A stretch of 64,000 nt of DNA from [Bacteroides] pectinophilus (GTDB lineage Bacteria; Bacillota; Clostridia; Lachnospirales; Lachnospiraceae), in the NCBI GenBank assembly GCA_025146925.1, contig CP102260.1:1503001-1567000 (forward strand), read 5' to 3'. This document shows, piece by piece, positions 1 through 8,632 of this stretch. Under the pieces are notes generated by a model. That model had not been told where the DNA came from, ran no database searches, and saw only the letters and a list, made by a program, of their open reading frames with translations. The translations under genes and the position numbers were made by a program. How positions within the stretch are numbered: the first letter of the stretch is position 1; every line of letters begins with the position of its first letter.

Positions 1-387
1 CCGACTAACACTACGGAATCTGTTAACTGGTACTCAACCGATACATCTATAGTAGCTGTCGATTCTGAAGGAACAATAACAACAGTGGGACCTGGTATTG
101 CTGATGTTGTAGTATATGGCGGTACAACGAATGTGTCTACAGCATGTAAGGTTCATGCACTTGCACTCAGCAAGACAAGCATTAACCTTGGTCAATATGA
201 TATATTCGATCTCGCGGTTGATGGTTCTGATGGTTTCCAGGTAGCATGGAGAACATCTAATCCAAGAGTAGCAACTGTTGATAATACCGGTCATGTAGTT
301 GCACGAATGAGAGGTACAACTACAATTACTGCAACTGTAGATAATAAGACGCTTACATGTGTTGTTAATGTAGGGGCATTATATTAA
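1..387 (+). CDS. C-terminal end of a surface protein with bacterial Ig-like (Big_2) domains, partial
   Basis: The reading frame is open from the first base, so the gene begins before the window. The visible 128 residues hold two consecutive Ig-like folds of the Big_2 type. The first includes WYSTDTSIVAVDSEG, the second WRTSNPRVATVDNTGHV; both are the usual 'S.n..vAtVd..G.v' core followed by a G-T-T-T-I-T-A strand. Such domains normally occur as spacer or adhesion modules in secreted or cell-wall proteins of Firmicutes. The chain stops directly after the last Ig strand with no sorting signal, so attachment must rely on something upstream. A candidate terminator follows about 130 bases later. 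What enzyme or adhesin the domains belong to cannot be seen. Confidence 0.85.
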   Translation, partial: PTNTTESVNWYSTDTSIVAVDSEGTITTVGPGIADVVVYGGTTNVSTACKVHALALSKTSINLGQYDIFDLAVDGSDGFQVAWRTSNPRVATVDNTGHVVARMRGTTTITATVDNKTLTCVVNVGALY

Positions 388-516
388 TATAATCTAAAAT
401 GTGATTTCATATTTATTTCATAAAGTGTACACAGAATGAACACGAAATCCCATTATAGTATGTTACAGATAGTTAAGAGAGATTCTTACTATCTCCCCCC
501 TCATATTTTATTTTAG

Positions 517-560
517 AACAATGCCAATCTTCTTTATTGAAGGTTGGCATTGTTTTATTT
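517..560 (+). terminator. Rho-independent terminator
   Basis: An 11-bp perfect stem (517-527 with 544-554, arm AACAATGCCAA) encloses a 16-base loop and runs into a T-rich tail. It ends the Ig-domain gene and isolates it from the next unit. The 388-516 stretch before it holds nothing else recognisable. Confidence 0.8.
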
Positions 561-587
561 GATTATTTTTTGCATTTATGATAAAAT
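559..587 (+). promoter_or_regulatory. Candidate sigma-A promoter for the TPR membrane protein gene
   Basis: TTGATT (559-564) and TAAAAT (582-587) are separated by 17 bases. The pair sits just after the terminator and about 45 bases before the chosen start codon at 633. Confidence 0.5.
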
Positions 588-632
588 TTATAGGGATTTT
601 TATTTATGCGGACAATTAATCGGGAGGACCAG

Positions 633-2237
633 ATGAACAACGACGACAGATTCAACAGCAGCGATGAATTGGATGAAGAAATTGCAAAATCAGTCGAAAA
701 GCTTGTAGATGAGGAGACAAGTGTTGCCAGAGCCTTCGTGAATCGTGATGCGGGCAGCTCGGTCAATACAGATATATATACTAATAATAATCATGATATT
801 GCAGGGAATCCGGACAATGATGTTCTTGGCAGGACACAGATGATTCCTGATATTGGTAAGACGCAGGTTATTCCTGATGTAACGAAGACACAGATTATAC
901 CTGATATAAAGGATGCAGCTAAGTATCAGTCAGACGGGAATACCCGGAATAGCAGAAGTACCAGGAACATCCCTGACAGGAATACTCCACCAAAGCCTGA
1001 ATCTCCAAAGCATAATGATAAAAAGAATAATAAGACTGCAATAATGCTTGTATCAGGAATTGTTGGAGCAGCAATTATAGTTTTTCTCATTATTGCACTT
1101 GTCATTAACAGTAATAAGAAGAATTCATATGAATATAATTATTCAACAGGGCTCTCTTTTTATAATGCCGGTAATTATTCCGATGCACTGACTTATTGGG
1201 AGAAGGCCTCCAAAGATGCTCAGGGACGTAAGAACATAGAACTGAAGCTTAAGATGTACGAATGCTACATTGCAGCCGGCAAGCGTGATCAGGCTGTAGA
1301 CATATTGAAAGATGTGCTTTCCTACGATAAGTATAACCAGAAAGCACTCACTTCACTTGCACAGTATTACGTTAATCAGAAAGACGGCACAGCGCTTACC
1401 GAACTGCTCAGAAAGTACAAAGGAACCGATGGTGAAAAGCATCTGAAAGAATATGAAGTATCAATGCCATCGGCTTCTGAAGCATCAGGTAAGTATGATA
1501 AAGTACTTGAACTTGAACTTAAGTCAGAGAATTCATATAAGATTTATTACACAACTGACGGTCTGGCTGTAACAACAAAAAGTACTGAATATACACAGCC
1601 GGTAAGAATAGAAAGCGGCAAGACTACTGTTAAGGCTGTTGCTGTAGATAATATCGGTACAATGAGTTACGAACTTGAACTTAAATTTGATGTTGATTAC
1701 AAGGGGCCGGATGCGCCTGCTGTAACCCCTGTAACCGGCACGTATGATGCAGGTACCAGAATAGAGATAACTAATATTCCCGATGGAGCAAGTGCTTATT
1801 ACACGCTCGACGGCAAGACACCTACCAGGGATTCCACGCTCTACACCGAGGCAGTAAGCATGCCTGAAGGTAATACTGTGTTCTCGGCAATAATAATAGA
1901 TCAGTATAATATGTCCAGTTCTGTCACAAAGCGTAATTATAATGTCGGAGTATCAACTAAGTACACATTCGATGAGGCTGTTGACAGACTTAAAGTTGCC
2001 ATGACAGCCAGACATGACCTTAACAAAGACGGTACATCTGCCGATGGAGGTCAGGCAAAGTTCACATATTACAAAAAGACCTCAATTGCCAATGTAGAGA
2101 TGTATATTACATTTTATGACATTGTAAAGAATGGTGTCACAACGAGACAGACTTATTACTTTGGAATAGATGTGGCTACAGGAAAGTGTTACAAGGTATA
2201 TGACCAGAACGGAACTCTTATTGCCACAGAATACTAA
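633..2237 (+). CDS. Membrane protein with TPR and chitobiase-C-terminal-like (CHB_HEX_C) repeats
   Basis: This is a 534-residue single-pass membrane protein. The ATG at 633 is chosen because GGGAGG lies at 622-627; an in-frame ATG at 606 lacks a site. The first ~135 residues are hydrophilic and presumably cytoplasmic. They contain three tandem TQ-x-IPD motifs (TQMIPD, TQVIPD, TQIIPD). A ~23-residue hydrophobic segment follows around residues 138-160. Next are TPR-like helices (YNYSTGLSFYNAGNYSDALTYWEKA), then two beta modules with YYTTDG and YYTLDGKTPT motifs typical of the chitobiase/beta-hexosaminidase C-terminal domain family. The last ~100 residues are unassigned. Proteins with this order are common in Lachnospiraceae and of unknown function. 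An extracytoplasmic structural or signalling role is inferred only from the architecture. Confidence 0.8.
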   Translation: MNNDDRFNSSDELDEEIAKSVEKLVDEETSVARAFVNRDAGSSVNTDIYTNNNHDIAGNPDNDVLGRTQMIPDIGKTQVIPDVTKTQIIPDIKDAAKYQSDGNTRNSRSTRNIPDRNTPPKPESPKHNDKKNNKTAIMLVSGIVGAAIIVFLIIALVINSNKKNSYEYNYSTGLSFYNAGNYSDALTYWEKASKDAQGRKNIELKLKMYECYIAAGKRDQAVDILKDVLSYDKYNQKALTSLAQYYVNQKDGTALTELLRKYKGTDGEKHLKEYEVSMPSASEASGKYDKVLELELKSENSYKIYYTTDGLAVTTKSTEYTQPVRIESGKTTVKAVAVDNIGTMSYELELKFDVDYKGPDAPAVTPVTGTYDAGTRIEITNIPDGASAYYTLDGKTPTRDSTLYTEAVSMPEGNTVFSAIIIDQYNMSSSVTKRNYNVGVSTKYTFDEAVDRLKVAMTARHDLNKDGTSADGGQAKFTYYKKTSIANVEMYITFYDIVKNGVTTRQTYYFGIDVATGKCYKVYDQNGTLIATEY

Positions 2238-2298
2238 TCAGTTATATACGCTAAGGCAATGGCCGGCGTTATTATAAATTACGAAAGGAGTACTGTGT

Positions 2299-3180
2299 AT
2301 GTACAAGATTCTTAAGGCTGAAAAGCTGGCAGACAAAATTTTTCTTATGGATGTTGAAGCTCCAAGAATTGCAAAGCATTGCCAGCCGGGACAGTTCATT
2401 ATCGCTAAAATTGATGAGAGAGGAGAGCGAATTCCATTAACTATCTGTGATTATGACAGAGATAACGGAATAATCACAATTGTATTCCAGATAGTAGGTG
2501 CATCTACATATAAGATGTCACAGCTTCAGACCGGTGACTCATTTGCTGATTTTGTAGGTCCACTTGGACAGTCAAGTGAGTGGATTCATGAAGATCTTGA
2601 GACACTTAAGAATAAGAAGATGCTTTTTGTAGCCGGCGGTGTTGGTACTGCACCTGTATATCCTCAGGTAAAGTGGCTTCATGAGCATGGCATTGATGCT
2701 GATGTAATAGTTGGCTCCAAGACAAAGGATCTCCTTATCCTTGAAGACAAGATGAGGGAAGTTGCCGGTAACCTCTATGTTACAACCGATGACGGAAGCT
2801 ATGAGCGCAAGGGCATGGTAACAGAAGTAATAAAAGACCTTGTTCAGAATCAGGGTAACAAATATGATGTATGTATTGCAATCGGGCCTATGATTATGAT
2901 GAAGTTTGTATGTCTCCTTACAAAAGAGCTGGAGATTCCGACAATTGTATCCATGAATCCTATTATGGTAGATGGAACCGGAATGTGTGGTGCATGCCGT
3001 CTCAGCGTTGGCGGTGAAATAAAGTTTGCATGTGTTGACGGACCTGAGTTTGATGGTCATAAGGTAGATTTTGATCAGGCGATGAAGCGCCAGCAGCAGT
3101 ATAAGACCGCTGAAGGCAGGGCGATGCTTGCAGCTCAGGAAGGCGACACACACCATGGCGGCTGTGGTCAGTGCAACTAA
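2299..3180 (+). CDS. nfnA: NADH-dependent ferredoxin:NADP+ oxidoreductase, alpha subunit (NfnA-like)
   Basis: This is a 293-residue FAD/NAD-binding iron-sulfur protein of the PyrK/NfnA family. The N-terminal half is a ferredoxin-reductase beta-barrel with the FAD-binding RIPLTICDYD segment. The NAD-binding half has GGVGTAPVYPQ. A CGACRLS motif followed by a further cysteine (FACVDGPEF) supplies the [2Fe-2S] cluster ligands. With the next gene it should form the NfnAB complex, which couples NADH and reduced ferredoxin to NADP+ reduction by flavin-based electron bifurcation. The start follows GAAAGGAG. The two genes lie 48 bases apart in the order usual for this pair. Older databases call it sulfide dehydrogenase subunit beta; the pairing makes Nfn the better reading. 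Confidence 0.88.
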   Translation: MYKILKAEKLADKIFLMDVEAPRIAKHCQPGQFIIAKIDERGERIPLTICDYDRDNGIITIVFQIVGASTYKMSQLQTGDSFADFVGPLGQSSEWIHEDLETLKNKKMLFVAGGVGTAPVYPQVKWLHEHGIDADVIVGSKTKDLLILEDKMREVAGNLYVTTDDGSYERKGMVTEVIKDLVQNQGNKYDVCIAIGPMIMMKFVCLLTKELEIPTIVSMNPIMVDGTGMCGACRLSVGGEIKFACVDGPEFDGHKVDFDQAMKRQQQYKTAEGRAMLAAQEGDTHHGGCGQCN

Positions 3181-3228
3181 TCGATTGAATATTATTAAGC
3201 GATAAAGTAACGCAGAAATGAGGATAAA

Positions 3229-4614
3229 ATGGACGTATTAAAGAAAGTTCCGGTCAGAGAGCAGGCTCCTGATGTCAGAAATCATAATTTTGAAGAAGTA
3301 TGCCTTGGATATAACAAAGAAGAGGCAGTGGAGGAAGCAGCAAGATGTCTTAACTGCAAGAATGCACAGTGCGTAAAAGGATGTCCTGTATCAATTAATA
3401 TTCCTGAATTTATTCATAATGTCAAGGAAGGCAATATTGAGGAAGCTTACAGGGTAATCGGTCAGTCTTCAGCACTTCCTGCAATCTGTGGACGTGTCTG
3501 CCCTCAGGAGAGCCAGTGCGAAGGCAAATGTATCAGAGGAATCAAAGGCGAAGCTGTATCAATCGGTAAGCTTGAGCGATTTGTTGCTGACTGGGCACGC
3601 GAGAATGATATCAAGCCTGAAAAGGCAGCATCAAAGAATGGCAAGCGCGTAGCTGTAATAGGTTCAGGTCCTTCAGGACTTACATGTGCCGGCGATCTTG
3701 CAAAGCTTGGATATGACGTAACAATATTTGAGGCGCTCCATGAGGCCGGCGGTGTTCTTGTATATGGTATACCTGAATTCCGTCTCCCTAAGGATACCGT
3801 GGTTAAGCATGAGATTGAGAATGTTAAGAGCCTTGGTGTCGAGATTGACACTAATGTTGTAATCGGAAAGTCTGTAACAATCGACCAGCTTCTTGATGAA
3901 GAAGGATTTGACGCTGTATTTATCGGTTCAGGTGCAGGTCTTCCAAGATTCATGGGAATTCCTGGTGAGAATGCCAATGGTGTATTCTCTGCTAACGAGT
4001 ACCTTACACGTAACAACCTTATGAAAGCATTCAAGACAGATTATGATACACCTATTGCTGCCGGTACAAAGGTAGCTGTAGTAGGCGGTGGTAATGTTGC
4101 CATGGATGCAGCAAGAACAGCATTAAGACTTGGTGCAGAAGTACATATTGTATACAGAAGAAGTGAAGCCGAGCTTCCTGCAAGAGCAGAAGAAGTACAT
4201 CACGCTAAGGAAGAGGGTATTGTATTTGATCTTCTTACTAATCCTACAGAGATTCTTGTTGACGAGAACGGCTGGGTTAAAGGCATGAAGTGTATAAGAA
4301 TGGAGCTTGGTGAGCCTGATGCATCAGGAAGAAGAAGACCTGTCGAGATTGAAGGCTCAGAATTCGAGCTTGACCTTGATACAGTAATCATGGCACTCGG
4401 TACATCACCTAACCCGTTGATTTCATCAACAACTAAGGGACTTGAGACTAATAAGAGAGCATGTATAGTTGCTGACGAAGAATTCGGAAGGACAAGTAAG
4501 GAAGGCGTATTCGCCGGCGGTGATGCAGTTACAGGTGCCGCCACAGTAATACTTGCCATGGGTGCAGGTAAAGCTGCTGCCAAGGGTATTCACGAATATC
4601 TTTCAAATAAGTAA
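3229..4614 (+). CDS. nfnB: NfnB / glutamate synthase small-subunit-like NADPH oxidoreductase
   Basis: The 461-residue protein is homologous to the GltD small subunit of glutamate synthase and to NfnB. Near the N-terminus two cysteine sets (CLNCKNAQCVKGCP and CGRVCPQESQCEGKC) bind two [4Fe-4S] clusters. Two Rossmann folds follow: VIGSGPSGLTCAGDLA for FAD at about residue 145, and VVGGGNVAMDAARTALRLG for NADPH at about residue 285. The chain ends with the FAGGDAVTGAATVILAMGAG motif for FAD. No large glutamate synthase subunit is nearby, and the partner immediately upstream is NfnA-like. Electron-bifurcating transhydrogenase is therefore favoured over glutamate synthesis. Confidence 0.88.
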   Translation: MDVLKKVPVREQAPDVRNHNFEEVCLGYNKEEAVEEAARCLNCKNAQCVKGCPVSINIPEFIHNVKEGNIEEAYRVIGQSSALPAICGRVCPQESQCEGKCIRGIKGEAVSIGKLERFVADWARENDIKPEKAASKNGKRVAVIGSGPSGLTCAGDLAKLGYDVTIFEALHEAGGVLVYGIPEFRLPKDTVVKHEIENVKSLGVEIDTNVVIGKSVTIDQLLDEEGFDAVFIGSGAGLPRFMGIPGENANGVFSANEYLTRNNLMKAFKTDYDTPIAAGTKVAVVGGGNVAMDAARTALRLGAEVHIVYRRSEAELPARAEEVHHAKEEGIVFDLLTNPTEILVDENGWVKGMKCIRMELGEPDASGRRRPVEIEGSEFELDLDTVIMALGTSPNPLISSTTKGLETNKRACIVADEEFGRTSKEGVFAGGDAVTGAATVILAMGAGKAAAKGIHEYLSNK

Positions 4615-4624
4615 TTTTAATTGC

Positions 4625-4658
4625 GGGGTGTATCCGTATATGGGTACATCCCTTTTTT
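4625..4658 (+). terminator. Rho-independent terminator after nfnAB
   Basis: Arms 4625-4635 and 4642-4652 pair over 11 bp (two G-U pairs) around a 6-base loop, followed by six T. It lies inside the longest possible extension of the next ORF, which argues for that gene starting later, at 4720. Confidence 0.8.
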
Positions 4659-4719
4659 CGTTTCATTGAATGATGTTTTTATTTCATGGATATATTTTTA
4701 CAGACAGGAATTATTTATA

Positions 4720-6048
4720 ATGTATACAAACCATATTGTTGTAATAGGTGCGGGTGCATCAGGTCTTATGGCCGCAATATCAGCTGCAGGCAGATTGCGT
4801 GAGACTGCTTCATCCACTGATGTTATACTGCTTGAACATAATGATCGTGCCGGGCGCAAGATACTCCAGACCGGCAATGGAAGATGTAATCTGACTAATA
4901 CTTATATTAATCCAAAATGCTATCAGAATGATAATACAGATTTTGTAATGAATATAATCAGGGAATTTACTCCCGATAATACTATAGAATTTTTTAATAC
5001 AATCGGTGTGCTTACCAGGATACGGTCTATGAGTTCAAAAGACGCCAATCCGGCTGCTGGATATGTCTATCCCCACTCAGATCAGGCTTCTACAGTTGCT
5101 GATTCTCTGACAAGAGAAGCACAACGGCTTGGTGTTGTTATTATATATGAGGCTGATGTCACAGGAATATCTGCTGCGGGAGATAGTGGCTCTGCCGGTT
5201 TATGGGAAGTAAGCTACAAGCTTAATGATGAATTGCGCAGCATAAGAGCTTCAAAAGTAATAATTGCTGCCGGTTCCAAGGCTTCACCCAAGTCAGGCTC
5301 CGATGGGAGCGGATACAGGCTTGCCAGGCAGCTTGGTCATCGTATAATCCGTCCTCTTCCGGCACTTGTACAGCTTGAATCATCCTGCCAGCTATGCAAA
5401 AATATTGCAGGTGTGAGGCAGGATGCCGCTATACGGCTTGAATCTGATTCCGGCGTGACTGCCAAAGCCAGAGGTGAGATACAGTTCACTGATTACGGAT
5501 GTTCCGGAATACCCGTGTTTCAGGTAAGCAGACACGCTGTCAGAGCTTTGTCTGAAGGCAGGGAGGTAACTGCATGTATAGATCTGCTGCCTGACATGAC
5601 AACAGAACATATTAATGCTTTTATCCGTGCATCAGCTGCCCATAATTCTCAAAGCACACTGCTTGATGCAATTGCGGGAATGTTGAACATGAAGCTTGCA
5701 AAAGCGATGCTGGACAGCCTTGGAATAAAGTACCGCTTTTTGGCATGCAATTGCAATGAAAGGGATATTAACGTAATATCGCATCTTATAAAGGAATTCC
5801 GGATGCAGCTTACCGGATACAAATCATTTGAAAATGCGCAGATCTGCATTGGTGGTGTCAGTCTTGAAGATGTCAACGGACGTACTCTCGAATCAAAGCT
5901 CGCACATGGAATATATTTTTGCGGAGAGATACTTGATGTTGATGGGATATGCGGAGGATATAATCTTCAATGGGCGTGGAGTTCAGGACATCTTGCAGGA
6001 ATAATGGCTGCACAGGACCAACTGCGAACAGAAAGGCGGAATCAGTAG
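4720..6048 (+). CDS. HI0933/BaiN-family FAD-dependent oxidoreductase
   Basis: This is a 442-residue flavoprotein of the HI0933-like (YhiN/BaiN) family. It opens with the FAD-binding Rossmann motif HIVVIGAGASGLMAAISAAG, followed by the family signatures GRKILQTGNGRCNLTN and SKDANPAAGYVYP. It closes with GGVSLEDVN and CGEILDVDGICGGYNLQWAW. Substrates of this family are mostly unknown; some clostridial members have been linked to bile-acid metabolism, but that should not be assumed here. ATG at 4720 is chosen because it directly precedes the Rossmann strand and because the upstream extension would run through a terminator. Its stop codon overlaps the start of the next flavoprotein gene, so the two are translationally coupled. 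Confidence 0.85.
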   Translation: MYTNHIVVIGAGASGLMAAISAAGRLRETASSTDVILLEHNDRAGRKILQTGNGRCNLTNTYINPKCYQNDNTDFVMNIIREFTPDNTIEFFNTIGVLTRIRSMSSKDANPAAGYVYPHSDQASTVADSLTREAQRLGVVIIYEADVTGISAAGDSGSAGLWEVSYKLNDELRSIRASKVIIAAGSKASPKSGSDGSGYRLARQLGHRIIRPLPALVQLESSCQLCKNIAGVRQDAAIRLESDSGVTAKARGEIQFTDYGCSGIPVFQVSRHAVRALSEGREVTACIDLLPDMTTEHINAFIRASAAHNSQSTLLDAIAGMLNMKLAKAMLDSLGIKYRFLACNCNERDINVISHLIKEFRMQLTGYKSFENAQICIGGVSLEDVNGRTLESKLAHGIYFCGEILDVDGICGGYNLQWAWSSGHLAGIMAAQDQLRTERRNQ

Positions 6049-7703
6049 TGATTAGAATTAACAATATACGTCTTAGGCCAGGACATGATGAAAGAGCTCT
6101 TTATAATGCTGTGGCAAAACAGCTTCACAAAGACATACATGATATAGCAGCAATAACAATAGCAAGGCGTTCTATCGATGCAAGGCGCCACCCTGACATA
6201 TTTTACATATATTCAGTCAACGCTGAACTCAAAAAAAAGAAAGACGAACAGGCAATTCTTGCACGCGCAGCCAAAAGACGCGGACAGACAGACATTACGG
6301 CTGCTGATGAAGCAGAGTATGTATTCCCGCTTACACAGGATGACTTTACAGGAGCCGGATACAAAAGACCCGTCATTGCCGGATTTGGACCGGCCGGAAT
6401 GTTTGCAGGCCTTATGCTTGCACGCTGCGGGTTGAAACCGATTATTCTTGAACGCGGGCAGGCTGTTGAAGAACGTCAGAAAACAGTTGAAGAGTTCTGG
6501 GCATCCGGCAGACTTGACACAGAATCCAATGTTCAGTTTGGTGAGGGCGGTGCCGGTACATTCTCAGACGGCAAACTTAATACTTCAGTAAAAGACGCCG
6601 GACACAGAATGAAAGAAGTTCTTAAAACATTTGCGGATATGGGTGCCGATGAATCGGTAACATATGTAAACAAGCCGCATATCGGCACCGATGTACTATG
6701 CAGGGTAGTCCGTAACATCCGTGAAGAGATAATACGCCTTGGCGGGGAAGTGCGTTTTAATACATTTTTTGAGAATTTTGAATGTGCCGACGGATATCTC
6801 AGCTCCGTCAGTACACGCAACGTACGTACGGGGCAGTGTGAGCGTATAGATACCGATCATCTGATAATTGCACTCGGACACAGTTCACGCGATACATTCA
6901 GAATGCTGTATGAGCGCAATATTGTCATGATTCCGAAAGCATTTGCGGTAGGCGTCAGGATAGAACATCCACAGAGCCTTATCGACCATAATGCCTATGG
7001 AGATACCGGCTACAGACTTCCGGCGGCTGACTACAAACTCACACATCAGACTGACAAAGGGCGCGGAGTGTATTCTTTCTGCATGTGCCCGGGAGGATAT
7101 GTTGTGAATGCATCCTCAGAAGATGGCATGACTGCAGTCAACGGCATGAGCTATTCGGGACGTGACAGCAGCAATGCCAACAGTGCGATTATCGTAACCG
7201 TGACGCCTGATGATTACAGATTTCCCGGTCATGAACTGTCACCTCTTGATGGCGTTGAATTCCAGAGAAATCTTGAACGCGCTGCTTATGAAGCAGGAGG
7301 AGGATTGGTACCTGTGCAGCTTCTCGGAGATTTTATCAGTAATGTTGAATCTACTGAGCTGGGAAGTGTTACTCCTAATATAAAAGGCTGTTACAGACTT
7401 GCCAATGTCCGCAAAGTGCTACCGGCTTTTGTCGGTGATTCAATTGCAGAGAGCATTCCGGCTTTTGCACGTTCCATACACGGATACGACATGGCGGATG
7501 CCGTTGTATCCGGTGTTGAGAGCAGGACTTCGAGTCCATTGAGAATCATCCGCAATAACGACACGTTTGAGTCTAATATACACGGTATATATCCATGCGG
7601 AGAAGGCGCAGGTTACGCAGGCGGCATAACTTCGGCAGCAATGGACGGAATAAAAGTTGCTGAAAAATGCGCTCTAAGTATCTATTCCAAAATAAGAATA
7701 TAG
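6048..7703 (+). CDS. COG2509-type NAD(P)/FAD-dependent dehydrogenase
   Basis: The 551-residue protein belongs to the large uncharacterised FAD-dependent dehydrogenase family COG2509. An N-terminal ~95-residue domain (IRINNIRLRPGHDE; LYNAVAKQLH) precedes the FAD fold PVIAGFGPAGMFAGLMLA. Family motifs NVQFGEGGAGTFSDGKLNT and YSFCMCPGGYVV are clear, and the end carries YPCGEGAGYAGGITSAAMDG. The GTG at 6048 shares one base with the upstream stop and is preceded by GAAAGGCGGA, so it is preferred over the longer in-frame extension inside the neighbouring gene. The physiological substrate is unknown. Co-occurrence with the HI0933-type flavoprotein suggests a shared redox role, which is inference. 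Confidence 0.85.
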   Translation: MIRINNIRLRPGHDERALYNAVAKQLHKDIHDIAAITIARRSIDARRHPDIFYIYSVNAELKKKKDEQAILARAAKRRGQTDITAADEAEYVFPLTQDDFTGAGYKRPVIAGFGPAGMFAGLMLARCGLKPIILERGQAVEERQKTVEEFWASGRLDTESNVQFGEGGAGTFSDGKLNTSVKDAGHRMKEVLKTFADMGADESVTYVNKPHIGTDVLCRVVRNIREEIIRLGGEVRFNTFFENFECADGYLSSVSTRNVRTGQCERIDTDHLIIALGHSSRDTFRMLYERNIVMIPKAFAVGVRIEHPQSLIDHNAYGDTGYRLPAADYKLTHQTDKGRGVYSFCMCPGGYVVNASSEDGMTAVNGMSYSGRDSSNANSAIIVTVTPDDYRFPGHELSPLDGVEFQRNLERAAYEAGGGLVPVQLLGDFISNVESTELGSVTPNIKGCYRLANVRKVLPAFVGDSIAESIPAFARSIHGYDMADAVVSGVESRTSSPLRIIRNNDTFESNIHGIYPCGEGAGYAGGITSAAMDGIKVAEKCALSIYSKIRI

Positions 7704-7731
7704 TGACTTGATTAAGTAATTGTGTTATAAT
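7703..7731 (+). promoter_or_regulatory. Candidate extended -10 promoter for proB
   Basis: A perfect TATAAT at 7726-7731 is preceded by a TG dinucleotide (extended -10, 7723-7724) and a weak -35-like GTGACT at 7703-7708 with 17-base spacing. It begins where the preceding gene ends and lies 35 bases before the proB start. Confidence 0.55.
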
Positions 7732-7765
7732 GGTTTTCGTAAAATTTTGCATAATGGAGCTTACA

Positions 7766-8617
7766 ATGAGTACTTACAGGGAATCTTTAAAAGACAGAAA
7801 GAGAATAGTTGTTAAGATAGGATCATCATCACTAATGCATCCCGAGACAGGCAAGCTTGATCTTGTTAAGATAGAAAAGCTTATAAGAATACTTTGCGAT
7901 ATCCGCAATTCAGGCAAAGATGTCGTTCTTGTATCTTCGGGTGCAATTGCTGTTGGCAGAATGGCGATAGGCCTTAATGAACGTCCGGATGAACTTCCGG
8001 TTAAACAGGCTTGTGCTGCGATAGGACAGGCGCGCCTTATGATGGTATACCAGAAGATATTTGCGGAATACAGCCAGATTACTGCACAGGTACTTATGAC
8101 AAAATATTCAATAATTAACGGAGTAAGCCGTCAGAATGCAGAGAATACATTCAAAGAACTTCTCAGTCTCGGAGTAATTCCGGTTGTTAACGAGAATGAT
8201 ACCGTGTCAACTGACGAGATTCAGCATGTACAGACATTCGGTGATAATGACAGGCTGTCAGCAATTGTATCTTATCTTATAGGCGCTGACCTTCTTATAC
8301 TCCTCTCAGATATCGACGGATTATATACAGACGACCCAAAAGTCAATAAAGATGCAAAGTTCATAGAAGAGATTGACAAAGTCGATGACAGTCTGTTTAC
8401 AATGGGCAAGTCATCTTCAGGCAGTTCAGTAGGCACAGGCGGCATGTCTGCAAAGCTCGTTGCTGCCAAGATTGCTACATATTCGGGTGCAGACATGGTT
8501 ATAACCAATGCGGACAATATTGGCAATATTGAGAAGATTATTCATGGCGGCAATGTCGGAACATTGTTCCATTCAGATAAGAAAGACAGTTTTGACCTGC
8601 TTAAAATGATAGAATAA
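7766..8617 (+). CDS. proB: Glutamate 5-kinase
   Basis: ProB phosphorylates L-glutamate to gamma-glutamyl phosphate, the first step of proline synthesis. The 283-residue chain has the amino-acid-kinase fold: RIVVKIGSSSL at the start, VVLVSSGAIAVG, the substrate segment VVNENDTVST and FGDNDRLSAIVS, and the nucleotide-site LLILLSDIDGLYTDDP and GTGGMSAKLVAAKIA. It ends after the kinase domain without the PUA domain found in longer ProB proteins, as in many Firmicutes. ATG at 7766 is preferred to 7754 or 7730 because GGAG lies six bases before it and it matches the family start. The pathway partner proA is 2.1 kb downstream, separated by three genes. Confidence 0.93.
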   Translation: MSTYRESLKDRKRIVVKIGSSSLMHPETGKLDLVKIEKLIRILCDIRNSGKDVVLVSSGAIAVGRMAIGLNERPDELPVKQACAAIGQARLMMVYQKIFAEYSQITAQVLMTKYSIINGVSRQNAENTFKELLSLGVIPVVNENDTVSTDEIQHVQTFGDNDRLSAIVSYLIGADLLILLSDIDGLYTDDPKVNKDAKFIEEIDKVDDSLFTMGKSSSGSSVGTGGMSAKLVAAKIATYSGADMVITNADNIGNIEKIIHGGNVGTLFHSDKKDSFDLLKMIE

Positions 8618-8632
8618 GATTGGAGTTAATGC

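Noticed and set aside
3504-4583. Minus-strand frames of 127-176 residues opposite nfnB
   Set aside because: The plus-strand protein has cluster cysteines and two Rossmann motifs; the antisense frames are low-complexity Ser/Pro products.
3229-4614. True glutamate synthase small subunit
   Set aside because: No large subunit is present, and the gene is paired with an NfnA-like subunit, so the bifurcating transhydrogenase is the better call.
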